Below, piece after piece: positions 9,669 through 18,417 of a DNA stretch of 61,224 nt. The position numbers were made by a program, and so were the translations under genes. Position 1 is the first letter of the stretch. Every line of letters begins with the position of its first letter. The stretch covers positions 1-61,224 of the forward strand of contig REEI01000096.1 in assembly GCA_007695145.1 (NCBI GenBank), in the 5' to 3' direction. The DNA is from Saprospirales bacterium. GTDB lineage: Bacteria > Bacteroidota > Bacteroidia > Chitinophagales > Saprospiraceae. The notes beneath the pieces are model-generated. The model was not told where the DNA came from. It did no database searches and saw only the letters and a program-made list of their open reading frames with translations.

Positions 9669-12038
9669 TCAATTAAGATGAATCAATTCACCAAAGATAA
9701 CACTAAATTTCTTAACCATATCACTACTGAGTCGTTTCCCATCCATGTAAGGTACGATAAAGGCGTTCTCAATTCCACCCATTTTTATTTGATCGCGAAA
9801 CACCTCTGCCCGCTCAAATGTTTTTTCAAGCCCCACAGTATAGCGATAAAATTCACTGGACATTACCCTCTCAATCATAGGATGGGCATAGCGATTGATT
9901 TCCGGGATATTGAGCATGGATCTGGTAGCGCCAATTTGTACTTTAAAGGATACCTCTTCCCTCTGCTTTTTGAAATCTCGATACCTGGATGAACCAAAAG
10001 ACTCTGGTATGATTTTTCCCTCCATATCAATACCATGATACATTCTGCCGTCCTGAAACAAAGCAGGTTCCACCCTTCGGTTCGCTTCCTGCCCTGCATA
10101 AAAAGGTTCGCGATTCACCTGATTTAGAGCAAGGGGATATTGCGATCCATATCCGATAACAGTTATTCTCGAAGGATGTATACCACGATCAATTATGATG
10201 TTGGCTATTTCTACAGCCTTATTGACAGAGAAGAACAAGTCCAAATGAACGGGTCCGGAGTGGGCAGAAAAGGCAGAGAGCTTTAAGTCCAAATCAGGCT
10301 TTTGTTCTAGGAGGTCTGCCAAGCGATTCGCCTTTTCAACATTGTCAGGATAGTGAATATTTCCGCTTTCATCGTAATAAAAGGGCTGAATTGAAAATTT
10401 AGGGACTGCAATCTCATCGGGTTCAAGCACAGCATCATCTTCAGGTTCTATTGTAGCATCCTCAGGTATTTGCGGAACTTCTAAAGCATCCTTATCAGAA
10501 CGCGGCAATTCCTCCTCGACCTCCTTCAAAATAACCTCCTCTAATAATTGTTCGGTCCTGACCTCATCTAAAGGAGTAATTAAAGTATCATTTTGATTTT
10601 CCGCATCACGGTAAAGTTCTAAAATAGCAGACCCATCAAATTCAAGAAAAACCGGCAATTCAGGTACTGGAAAAAAGGCGTTTACTATTTCAGAGGATAA
10701 GTCTGCAAATTGATCTTTCCATTCTTCCCTGAAATAGGCCAAATAAAGATCATAACCACCACTTCCACCTTTTCGATCCGAAGCAAATACACAGGTATTC
10801 CCATCATTGGAAACCCTGAAAAAACGATCATTCCCTGCAGAATTTAAGGGCATGCCAATATTAACCGGGTTGCTCCAGCTTTGAATTTGGGGATTGAAAC
10901 GGGCGTGAAAGATATCAAATTGTCCAATGCTGCTTAGGCGATTGGAGGAAAAAAACAACTCATTTCCCCCATTTGAAATGAATGGATCAAGTTCATCAAA
11001 CTCGGTATTTATCTCGGGCCCCAAATTCATAGCCTCCGACCATTCTCCATTTCGCTTTAATGCAATGTATAGATCAAATCCTCCATACCCTCCCGGGCGA
11101 TTGCTAGAAAAAACAATAAAAGAATCACTTACAAATGAGAGTCCCTGATCACCAAGTTCCGGCACGAATGGGGATAAGAACCTGGATAGATATCCAGATT
11201 CTGGTTTGGAAATCCCGAATGTATCGACAAACACCCGACCTATCTCCCCGGAGAAGCCCCTAAAGTGATACAATACTCTGCCGGAATGAGAAAAATCAAC
11301 TGCAATATCGTTTACTCGGGAATTCAGGTCCTCATTTAAAAAAACGACATTATCCCATTGGCCTCCAATCAATTCTGCCATGTACATATCCATGTTGTGG
11401 TGCCCATAAGTGGAATCTGGGCGTCCCTCGGCATCAGTGAGTCCCCCGGTGGAGCCTTCACGATTGGATGAAAAATAAATTCTCTCCATTATATTTGGTG
11501 AAAAGAGTGGGCGTATTTCGTCTGCCGGAGTATTTATGACAGGGCCCATGCTTTCAACTAAAATATCTATCCTCCTGCCGGGCATCCTCAAACCCGATGA
11601 GGCACGTATTATATCATTGGCAACCATTTTCCGGTAAGGATGATTTGCCGGAACATTTTCAAGATGTTTTTTGTACCACCTAATCGCACTTTCAAATTCG
11701 AGTCTATGGTGATAAATTTTTCCCCTGAGCAAGTACATATCTGCTGTGGGAATTTGATTTTCTTCAAAAAGACTCACCACTATTGAATAAGATCTGTCCA
11801 AGTCTCCATATTCAAAATGCGCCTGGGCAAGTTGATAAAGTAAATCTGGTTGGCCGGGTCTGATTTGCAGTGCGCTATCGAGGTAGGGAATAGCCTTATT
11901 CTGATGCCCGCTTAGCATAAATGAATCAACCTTACTTAGCAGTAATTCGACCTCACTTGACTGTGCGGCAAGCACTCCGCTCAGAAAAATAAAAACTACA
12001 AAACCAAACAGTTTTCTTACAGACTCCACAAGACCCAT
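9669..12038 (-). CDS. PorE-like OmpA/PD40/TPR protein
   Basis: A secreted, probably periplasmic or outer-membrane-associated protein of about 789 residues. I chose the ATG at 12038 because it opens a clean signal peptide (MGLVESVRKLFGF to LAAQ); the GTG at 12062 adds eight residues. Order of domains: TPR-like helices (about 30-155), PD40/WD40-like propeller strands (about 180-455, FSSNREGSTGG and FVSDSFIVFSSNRPGGYGG), an acidic linker, a degenerate OmpA-like domain (about 560-670), and a SPOR-like C-terminus (FKVQIGATRSM, AFIVPYMDGKRL). The TPR-propeller-OmpA order recalls PorE, a T9SS component that contacts peptidoglycan. The OmpA motif has HS where TD is usual, so peptidoglycan binding may be altered. 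T9SS cargo genes are nearby. Confidence 0.75.
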   Translation of the reverse strand: MGLVESVRKLFGFVVFIFLSGVLAAQSSEVELLLSKVDSFMLSGHQNKAIPYLDSALQIRPGQPDLLYQLAQAHFEYGDLDRSYSIVVSLFEENQIPTADMYLLRGKIYHHRLEFESAIRWYKKHLENVPANHPYRKMVANDIIRASSGLRMPGRRIDILVESMGPVINTPADEIRPLFSPNIMERIYFSSNREGSTGGLTDAEGRPDSTYGHHNMDMYMAELIGGQWDNVVFLNEDLNSRVNDIAVDFSHSGRVLYHFRGFSGEIGRVFVDTFGISKPESGYLSRFLSPFVPELGDQGLSFVSDSFIVFSSNRPGGYGGFDLYIALKRNGEWSEAMNLGPEINTEFDELDPFISNGGNELFFSSNRLSSIGQFDIFHARFNPQIQSWSNPVNIGMPLNSAGNDRFFRVSNDGNTCVFASDRKGGSGGYDLYLAYFREEWKDQFADLSSEIVNAFFPVPELPVFLEFDGSAILELYRDAENQNDTLITPLDEVRTEQLLEEVILKEVEEELPRSDKDALEVPQIPEDATIEPEDDAVLEPDEIAVPKFSIQPFYYDESGNIHYPDNVEKANRLADLLEQKPDLDLKLSAFSAHSGPVHLDLFFSVNKAVEIANIIIDRGIHPSRITVIGYGSQYPLALNQVNREPFYAGQEANRRVEPALFQDGRMYHGIDMEGKIIPESFGSSRYRDFKKQREEVSFKVQIGATRSMLNIPEINRYAHPMIERVMSSEFYRYTVGLEKTFERAEVFRDQIKMGGIENAFIVPYMDGKRLSSDMVKKFSVIFGELIHLN

Positions 12039-12068
12039 TCTCAAGACAAAAAAAATCAACACACAATA

Positions 12069-13448
12069 CTAGACATCCCTGTTCGAATCAAATTGCTCCA
12101 GATAATCCGCTACCCTACGAACAAATGAACCGCCGAGAAATCCGTCAACCACACGGTGGTCATATGATAACGACAAGAACATCATTTGTCGTACTGCTAT
12201 GACATCTCCATATTCTGTCTCTACTACAGCAGGTCGCTTCCTGATTGCACCAGTTGCGAGAATGGCAACTTGAGGCTGAGGAATAATAGGTGTGCCCATT
12301 ACATTGCCAAAAGTACCAACATTGGTCAAAGAAAAAGTACCACCCTGAATTTCATCCGGTTGAAGTTTGTTTTGTCTGGCTCTAAGAGCAAAATCATTAA
12401 CTGCGGCAGCAAGCCCGGCAAGATTCAATCTATCAGCATTTTTAATTACCGGGACTATAAGGTTTCCACTGGGAAGAGCGGTGGCCATCCCAATGTTTAC
12501 ATTATTCTTTTTGATGATATGGTCACCTTGCACCGAAATATTAATCATGGGGTAATCGCGAATGGCTTTACAAACGGCCTCCATAAATATAGGAGTGAAA
12601 GTTATCTTCTCACCATATTTAGACTGAAAAGCATTCTTGTTGGCATTTCTCCAGTTGACCAAATTTGTAACATCAGCCTCCACAAAGGAAGTCACATGAG
12701 GAGATATCCTCTTTGACTCAACCATATGGTGTGCAATCATCTTCCTCATCCTGTCCATCTCAATCAATTCCTCATTGGCGCCTGCTTTGGGAGTGACTTT
12801 ATCAACCTTAGCAGATGTTTGGGCCTCTAGCTGAGGCTTGGCAAGTGCAGGTTCATGAGAAGGAGTTTTAGAATCCGTTTGCTGAACTTGAGACCGATTG
12901 TCTAAATAGTTCAATATATCATTTTTGGTCACTCTTCCATTCATTCCGGTGCCGGGTAAGGATTCCAACTCAGCAACCGTCACGCCTTCCTTGGAGGCAA
13001 TACTTCTAACCAGAGGAGAGTAAAACCGATCGGATCCGGCTACAGCACCGGGCCGAAGGTCTCTTTCGCTCACTCCCTCAGACTTTGAGGAAGCAGCAGC
13101 TTGGTTCCTCATTTGAGGTGCAGGATCGCTGACCTTATCAACCTTTGTATCAGAAGTAGCAAGCTGCTCTGCAACAGAAGGTGAGGACTGCACTTCTGAA
13201 TCTTCTCCTTCGGTGGCAATGTGGGCAATTACAGTTCCAATTTCTACCACTTCATTCTCAGGAAAGAGAATTTTGGTAATGACTCCATCCACCGGTGAAG
13301 GTATCTCACTATCCACTTTATCAGTGGCTATTTCGAGAATGGTCTCATCCATATCAACGGAATCACCCTCTTTTTTTAACCACTTTAGAATGGTAGCTTC
13401 CATAATACTTTCACCCATTTTGGGCATGATCAGATCTATTTTTGCCAT
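12069..13448 (-). CDS. 2-oxoacid dehydrogenase E2 (dihydrolipoamide acyltransferase)
   Basis: A 459-residue acyltransferase core of a 2-oxoacid dehydrogenase complex. It has one N-terminal lipoyl domain with the modified Lys in EIATDKVDSEI (residues 42-52), a peripheral subunit-binding domain (about 140-185, SPLVRSIASKEGV and GTGMNGRVTKNDIL), and the catalytic domain (about 230-455) with SYDHRVVDG carrying the active-site His. A Pro/Ala/Lys-rich linker separates the modules. No E1 or E3 subunit lies beside it, so pyruvate, branched-chain and 2-oxoglutarate complexes cannot be separated; the single lipoyl domain and wording of the motifs lean to a branched-chain type. It sits 29 bases after cinA and has its own -7 element. 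Confidence 0.9.
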   Translation of the reverse strand: MAKIDLIMPKMGESIMEATILKWLKKEGDSVDMDETILEIATDKVDSEIPSPVDGVITKILFPENEVVEIGTVIAHIATEGEDSEVQSSPSVAEQLATSDTKVDKVSDPAPQMRNQAAASSKSEGVSERDLRPGAVAGSDRFYSPLVRSIASKEGVTVAELESLPGTGMNGRVTKNDILNYLDNRSQVQQTDSKTPSHEPALAKPQLEAQTSAKVDKVTPKAGANEELIEMDRMRKMIAHHMVESKRISPHVTSFVEADVTNLVNWRNANKNAFQSKYGEKITFTPIFMEAVCKAIRDYPMINISVQGDHIIKKNNVNIGMATALPSGNLIVPVIKNADRLNLAGLAAAVNDFALRARQNKLQPDEIQGGTFSLTNVGTFGNVMGTPIIPQPQVAILATGAIRKRPAVVETEYGDVIAVRQMMFLSLSYDHRVVDGFLGGSFVRRVADYLEQFDSNRDV

Positions 13449-13463
13449 ATTTCAAAATTTTTG

Positions 13464-13471
13464 CAAAAGTA
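13464..13471 (-). promoter_or_regulatory. -7 element for the E2 gene
   Basis: CAAAAGTA on the plus strand reads TACTTTTG on the minus strand, an exact TAnnTTTG, 15 bases before the E2 ATG and just past the cinA stop. It could give E2 a transcript independent of birA-cinA. Confidence 0.4.
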
Positions 13472-13477
13472 CAGCTT

Positions 13478-14740
13478 TTAATTACTCAATAAAAATAATC
13501 GGAGCATATTGAGTGCAAGAAGGCCTGACTTTTCAATATTTAACTTTCGATCCAGATTAAGATTCAATCTTTTAACAACCTGAACATCGGAGTATCCCAC
13601 GGCTACCCAAACCGTTCCTACAGGCTTCTCTTTACTCCCCCCTCCCGGCCCTGCGATGCCTGAAATTGCGATACCCAAATCCGTCGACATTTTCGCACAA
13701 ATTCCGCTGAGCATGTATCTGACAGTGCGTTCGCTAACAGCACCATCAGATTCAAGCACTTCCTCAGGTACATTAAGTTCCGCGACTTTAACAGAATTAT
13801 CATATGCGATTACACTGCCACGATAATAATCAGAGGAACCCGAAACGGAAGTGATGAGATGCGATATAAAGCCACCTGTACAACTCTCGGCGGTGGATAT
13901 GGTCAACCCCTTTTGTCTCAAAATCTTACCTACCACTTCCTCAAGTGTATCATCTCCTTCTCCAAAGATAGTAAGTCCGAGTACTGAATACATTTTCTGC
14001 ACATAATCCTGCAACAATTTTTCAGCAGCATCTCCATCGTTTGATGCTGCGGTGAGCCTAAGTCGAATACGAGTATGGCCAGGCAAATATGCGAGGGAAA
14101 GACCTTTAGGTAGTTGGTTCTCAAATTCGGTCAGCCTTTCGGCAATTTCACTTTCCGGCAAGCCAATTGTAAGCAGTGTCTTTGTTCTGATTACCTTCAG
14201 ATCAATCTTATCAAACAAATAAGGAAAAATTTGCTCTTTCATCAGGGATTTCATCTCATATGGAACACCAGGAACGGATACAATTAATGTCCCATTTTTT
14301 TCACCCAACATACCAGGAGCCGTACCCTTGGTATTTCGAAAAAACTTCATGTTTCGCGGTAAAATAGCCTGCTTTTTGTGCAAATCATTGGGCCGGGAGC
14401 CTTGTTTTTCCTTGTGTTCAGCGATCCAATCAAAAACGGACTGATTGAATTCAAGTGGATAGCCCAGATAGTCAGCAATTGCCTCTTTGGTTCGGTCGTC
14501 TCTTGTCGGGCCCAAACCACCCGTCAAAACAATCAACCGCACTTCTTTTTCGAGAGACTTAATTGTACTGAGGATTTCGCCTATATCGTCCCCCACAACA
14601 ACCACCTTCAAAAGGTCAATACCCATAGCATGAAACTCAATGGCCAACCAATTTGAGTTTGTATCAGGGATTTGGCCAATTAGTATCTCATCCCCTATAG
14701 CGATAATAGCAGCTTTCTTTTTATTTAATTCACTCCCCAT
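13478..14740 (-). CDS. cinA: CinA family protein (nicotinamide-nucleotide amidase)
   Basis: A 420-residue two-domain CinA. The N-terminal molybdopterin-binding-like domain (about 8-180) holds GDEILIGQIPDTNS and VLTGGLGPTRDDRTKEA. The C-terminal amidase domain (about 255-415) holds STAESCTGGFISHLI, GSSDYYRGSVIAYDN and GISGIAGPGGGS. Full-length CinA proteins recycle NAD by deamidating nicotinamide mononucleotide and act on ADP-ribose-type pyrophosphates; some are competence-linked. Length is normal and the motifs look intact. The ATG overlaps the end of birA by 11 bases, indicating translational coupling in a birA-cinA operon. Confidence 0.92.
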   Translation of the reverse strand: MGSELNKKKAAIIAIGDEILIGQIPDTNSNWLAIEFHAMGIDLLKVVVVGDDIGEILSTIKSLEKEVRLIVLTGGLGPTRDDRTKEAIADYLGYPLEFNQSVFDWIAEHKEKQGSRPNDLHKKQAILPRNMKFFRNTKGTAPGMLGEKNGTLIVSVPGVPYEMKSLMKEQIFPYLFDKIDLKVIRTKTLLTIGLPESEIAERLTEFENQLPKGLSLAYLPGHTRIRLRLTAASNDGDAAEKLLQDYVQKMYSVLGLTIFGEGDDTLEEVVGKILRQKGLTISTAESCTGGFISHLITSVSGSSDYYRGSVIAYDNSVKVAELNVPEEVLESDGAVSERTVRYMLSGICAKMSTDLGIAISGIAGPGGGSKEKPVGTVWVAVGYSDVQVVKRLNLNLDRKLNIEKSGLLALNMLRLFLLSN

Positions 14741-15503
14741 TTAAAAGCATTTTCCAATCATTGATATTCAACCAACAATATTTCTTTCCAAACTCAAATC
14801 GACAAGCCCCGACATTGTTTACTTCAAGTATCCGACCTTCCATCACTTTTCCAGTATCTTTACTTTTCAACTTCACCAGCCCTCCATTTCCGTACAATCG
14901 ATTGGTAAAATATCCTCCAAATTGATAAGGATTTTCGAAAGTATTGGTCAGGAAATATTCGAGGCAATGTAATAATTCTATCAACAGTTCACCTCTTTCA
15001 AAGTTTTTACCTGAATAATTGGCCATGGATATGGGGTGATAATTGTTATAATCATGTAAAAATTCAGTTTGATTAACATTTAGACCGATTCCAATTATAC
15101 TTTCAGTAATCAGTCGTCCTGCAATACTGTTTTGAATCAATATGCCACCAATCTTTTTTCCATCAACGATGATATCGTTGGGCCACTTTATAGCCGCAAT
15201 TTTTTTATTGAGTTTCTGGTCAAGGAAACTACAGATGGCCAAAGTTGTAGCGACATTCAATTGAAATGACTCAGAAGCTTTTAGCTTTTCTGGACGAATG
15301 TAAACTGACAAAAGCAGGTTTTTACCATATTCGCTTTGCCACTTATTGCCAAATTGTCCTTTTCCATCTGACTGGTAGTCTGCCGAAACGACAGTTCCAG
15401 GCAATGGTGTGCTTTTTGTTAACAACTGAGATACGTAATCATTGGTTGATTGCGTATTAGAAAGGTGAATAAGAACTTTTCCCAATTTTAGTTCGTTTCC
15501 CAT
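14730..15503 (-). CDS. birA: Biotin--[acetyl-CoA-carboxylase] ligase
   Basis: A 257-residue biotin protein ligase that attaches biotin to carboxylase subunits through biotinyl-AMP. Diagnostic motifs are NTQSTNDYV, the biotinyl-AMP loop SDGKGQFGNKWQS (a variant of GRGRxGRxW) and the catalytic KWPNDIIVDGKKIGGIL (about 149-165). There is no N-terminal helix-turn-helix, so this is the non-regulatory class and should not act as a repressor. The start is divergent from rsfS across a 41-base gap, so the two promoters must overlap closely. Confidence 0.92.
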   Translation of the reverse strand: MGNELKLGKVLIHLSNTQSTNDYVSQLLTKSTPLPGTVVSADYQSDGKGQFGNKWQSEYGKNLLLSVYIRPEKLKASESFQLNVATTLAICSFLDQKLNKKIAAIKWPNDIIVDGKKIGGILIQNSIAGRLITESIIGIGLNVNQTEFLHDYNNYHPISMANYSGKNFERGELLIELLHCLEYFLTNTFENPYQFGGYFTNRLYGNGGLVKLKSKDTGKVMEGRILEVNNVGACRFEFGKKYCWLNINDWKMLLNGE

Positions 15504-15510
15504 TCAATTG

Positions 15511-15518
15511 TATCTTTG
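15511..15518 (+). promoter_or_regulatory. -7 element for rsfS-ftsH
   Basis: TATCTTTG in the short gap between divergent birA and rsfS matches TAnnTTTG exactly, 26 bases before the rsfS TTG start. It may serve rsfS and ftsH together. Confidence 0.5.
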
Positions 15519-15544
15519 TAATAAAATAACGAAAACCATATAAT

Positions 15545-15946
15545 TTGAATCAATTGCAGCCTGCCACAAAACGTAATAAAGCGTTTTACAATCCACTAAC
15601 ATTCAATGAATCAATCATTGAAAGCATTAAAGAAATCAAAGGCAAAGATATAGTAATGATCGATCTGCGTGAACTTCACGATCGTCCGACCGATTTTTTT
15701 ATTATTTGCTCAGGTGATTCCAACACCCAAATCAAAGCTATTGCCGAGAACATTTACAAAACCATCAAAGACTTCAAAGGAGAAATCCCCTTCAGTATAG
15801 AGGGAAAAGATCAGTCGACATGGATACTTTTGGATTATTTCTCTACAGTTGTCCATGTATTCCACCCGGAGGTTCGCGATTTTTATGAACTTGAAGAACT
15901 CTGGTCCGATGGTCTTGTTACTGAATATGAGAGTTCCAGGATTTGA
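15545..15946 (+). CDS. rsfS: Ribosome silencing factor RsfS
   Basis: A 133-residue RsfS/YbeB/Iojap protein, which binds uL14 of the large ribosomal subunit and blocks subunit joining under starvation. Motifs are IVMIDLRELHDRPTDFFIIC, GDSNTQIKAIAENI, GKDQSTWILLDY and VVHVFHPEVRDFYELEELW, a complete core. The predicted start is a TTG at 15545; the next ATG is inside the conserved core, so TTG or a similarly weak start is probably real. ftsH follows 43 bases later on the same strand. Confidence 0.93.
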   Translation: MNQLQPATKRNKAFYNPLTFNESIIESIKEIKGKDIVMIDLRELHDRPTDFFIICSGDSNTQIKAIAENIYKTIKDFKGEIPFSIEGKDQSTWILLDYFSTVVHVFHPEVRDFYELEELWSDGLVTEYESSRI

Positions 15947-15989
15947 ATCCCTGTGACAACTGTACCACTATTTTTCTGAAAATATTGAC

Positions 15990-18119
15990 ATGAAGAAAAA
16001 CGATCAAAAAAATAAATCTGAGTCTGGAAAAGGTGGCACACCACCACAAAAACCTGGTATCAGTTCATATTGGATATACGCTATCATAGCGATGTTTCTC
16101 ATCGTCTTGAATTTCATGAGTTACAGCGGATCATCTAATGATCCTATAACTCTTGGAAAGTTTGAATCCATGGTTTTGGCCGCCGATGTGGAAAGGCTGG
16201 AGATCATTAACGAAAAAACAGCAAATGTATGGATCAAAGAGAGCAGTTTGAGCAAACCCGAATACAGCGATGCCAATCAGACTTCAGTTTTCTCAGACAG
16301 GCCCCATTTTCACTTTAATATCGGTCCTGCAGAAGCATTTTCAAGCCGTCTTGAAGAATGGAATAGACAACTATCACCTGCTGACAGGGTTGATCCGGTA
16401 TACATTGAGAGACAAAATTGGCTCGGGCCTATTTTGAGTTGGGTGATCCCATTCGCAATTTTAATTGCTATCTGGATATTTATTATGCGAAGGGTAGCAG
16501 GAGGTGCAGGAGGTGCAGGAGGTCAGATTTTCAATATAGGAAAAAGTAAGGCCACGCTATTTGACAAGGACACCAAAGTCAATGTAACCTTCGAGGATGT
16601 GGCCGGACTGGACGAGGCCAAAGAGGAAGTTATGGAGGTTGTTGATTTTCTCAAATTCCCTGGAAAATATACTTCCCTGGGAGGAAAAATTCCAAAAGGT
16701 GTATTGCTAGTAGGTCCTCCTGGAACAGGTAAAACACTTTTGGCTAAGGCGGTAGCTGGTGAAGCTGGAGTCCCCTTCTTCTCCATTTCCGGTAGTGACT
16801 TTGTAGAAATGTTTGTGGGGGTGGGTGCTTCCAGAGTGCGAGACTTATTCAAGCAAGCCAGAGAAAAGGCACCCTGTATAGTATTTATTGATGAGATCGA
16901 TGCAATTGGAAGAGCCAGAGGAAAAGGTGCAATTCAAGGTGGAAACGATGAGAGAGAAAACACATTGAACCAATTATTGGTAGAAATGGATGGTTTTAGC
17001 ACAGACAAAGGTGTTATTCTTATGGCTGCAACCAACAGACCCGATGTTTTGGATTCAGCTCTTTTAAGGCCTGGTCGTTTTGACCGGCAGATTGGAATTG
17101 ACCGCCCGGATTTAAAGGGTAGAGAAGCTATCTTTAAAGTCCATCTCCGTCAGATCAAAATTGGTCCGGGCGTAAATGCTTCTATTCTATCTGAAATGAC
17201 ACCGGGTTTTGCAGGAGCAGATATCGCTAATATTTGTAACGAAGCTGCTCTTATTGCTGCCCGAAGGAATAAAAAAGCAGTCGACATGGATGACTTCAAT
17301 TATGCGCTGGATCGGGTAATTGGAGGCCTTGAGAAAAAGAGCAAGATCATCAGTCCCAATGAAAAGGAAATCATAGCTTACCATGAGGCCGGTCACGCTA
17401 TCTGCGGCTGGTTTCTTGAGCATGCGAGTCCTCTAGTGAAGGTGACTATAGTTCCTCGTGGAATTGGCACTTTAGGTTACGCTCAATATTTACCGAAAGA
17501 GGAGCACGTAATCCGAACTGAGCAGATGCTTGACAGAATGTGCATGACCCTTGGTGGCAGAGCGGCGGAAAGGGTAATATTTGACAAAATTTCAACTGGA
17601 GCCCAAAACGATCTCGATCAGGTCACCAAAATGGCATATAGCATGGTCGTGGTATATGGAATGAATGAAAAGGTCGGAAATATATCATTCCACGGAATGT
17701 CTCAGGATCAGTTCCTAAAACCCTACTCTGATATCACTGCAAAGATAATCGATGAAGAAGTGCGCAATATAATTGATTCTCAATACCAGCGTGCGATCGC
17801 TCTGCTTAAAGAAAAAAGGTACGAATTGGAAACTCTCGCTAAAGCTCTACTTGAAAATGAGGTACTACTGAAGTCTGACCTTGAAAAAATCATTGGTAAG
17901 CGGCCATTTGATACAGAACAAATAAGTGACAATTCTGAGGCGGAAGAACCAGCAATTCCCACTACAGAATCTCCCTCCAATTCCAATGGGGATGACAAAA
18001 AAGAATCTAAAAATACAAATGAGGTAATTGCCAAAACCATTGTCCCTCCTCCACTTAAAAAAAGCAGTGGGAGTCTTAAAGACGATTCTAAAAAATCCGA
18101 AGAGGATAAGGCAGATTGA
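15990..18119 (+). CDS. ftsH: ATP-dependent zinc metalloprotease FtsH
   Basis: A 709-residue membrane AAA+ protease that degrades misfolded or regulatory membrane proteins. Two membrane segments are visible (about residues 26-44 and 147-166) around a periplasmic domain. The Walker A motif GPPGTGKT is at 242-249, Walker B IVFIDEID at 297-304, the second region of homology includes [20 protein letters not shown], and the zinc site HEAGH is at 465-469 with a downstream Asp ligand in [12 protein letters not shown]. The C-terminus is a long charged, low-complexity tail (about 645-709) beyond the usual end. A strong hairpin terminator follows about 215 bases later. Confidence 0.97.
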   Translation: MKKNDQKNKSESGKGGTPPQKPGISSYWIYAIIAMFLIVLNFMSYSGSSNDPITLGKFESMVLAADVERLEIINEKTANVWIKESSLSKPEYSDANQTSVFSDRPHFHFNIGPAEAFSSRLEEWNRQLSPADRVDPVYIERQNWLGPILSWVIPFAILIAIWIFIMRRVAGGAGGAGGQIFNIGKSKATLFDKDTKVNVTFEDVAGLDEAKEEVMEVVDFLKFPGKYTSLGGKIPKGVLLVGPPGTGKTLLAKAVAGEAGVPFFSISGSDFVEMFVGVGASRVRDLFKQAREKAPCIVFIDEIDAIGRARGKGAIQGGNDERENTLNQLLVEMDGFSTDKGVILMAATNRPDVLDSALLRPGRFDRQIGIDRPDLKGREAIFKVHLRQIKIGPGVNASILSEMTPGFAGADIANICNEAALIAARRNKKAVDMDDFNYALDRVIGGLEKKSKIISPNEKEIIAYHEAGHAICGWFLEHASPLVKVTIVPRGIGTLGYAQYLPKEEHVIRTEQMLDRMCMTLGGRAAERVIFDKISTGAQNDLDQVTKMAYSMVVVYGMNEKVGNISFHGMSQDQFLKPYSDITAKIIDEEVRNIIDSQYQRAIALLKEKRYELETLAKALLENEVLLKSDLEKIIGKRPFDTEQISDNSEAEEPAIPTTESPSNSNGDDKKESKNTNEVIAKTIVPPPLKKSSGSLKDDSKKSEEDKAD

Positions 18120-18336
18120 AACTAATCTTTAGGCAACATTTCTATTTGGAAGTTTCACAACAATAGGAAGTTTGCCCTGCAATACACTTTTAACAAGCGG
18201 ACCATGGTAACATATTGCCCATTACCTTGTGCTTTATAGGATTAAAAATTTAATGTCCTACAATCAAGCCACATCGTAAAAAATTTATCCTGATATGTTT
18301 GCAATACGTATCCATCTGTAACAATTTATAAAAAAA

Positions 18337-18361
18337 GGAGCATGTTCGCATGCTCCTTTTT
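18337..18361. terminator. Bidirectional terminator between ftsH and the redoxin/repeat gene
   Basis: GGAGCATG and CATGCTCC form a perfect 8-bp stem around TTCG, flanked by A-runs on the left and T-runs on the right, so it can act for ftsH on the plus strand and for the convergent secreted redoxin gene on the minus strand. The rest of the 298-base gap (18120-18417) shows no gene. Confidence 0.88.
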
Positions 18362-18417
18362 CTATAAATACCTTTAGAAATAAAAACCAAAGACTAACTT
18401 TAGAGTGTTATCAAGTT

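Noticed and set aside
16489-16530. GGAGGTGCA tandem repeats in ftsH
   Set aside because: They encode the normal Gly/Ala-rich linker after the second membrane helix and are not a mobile or regulatory repeat.
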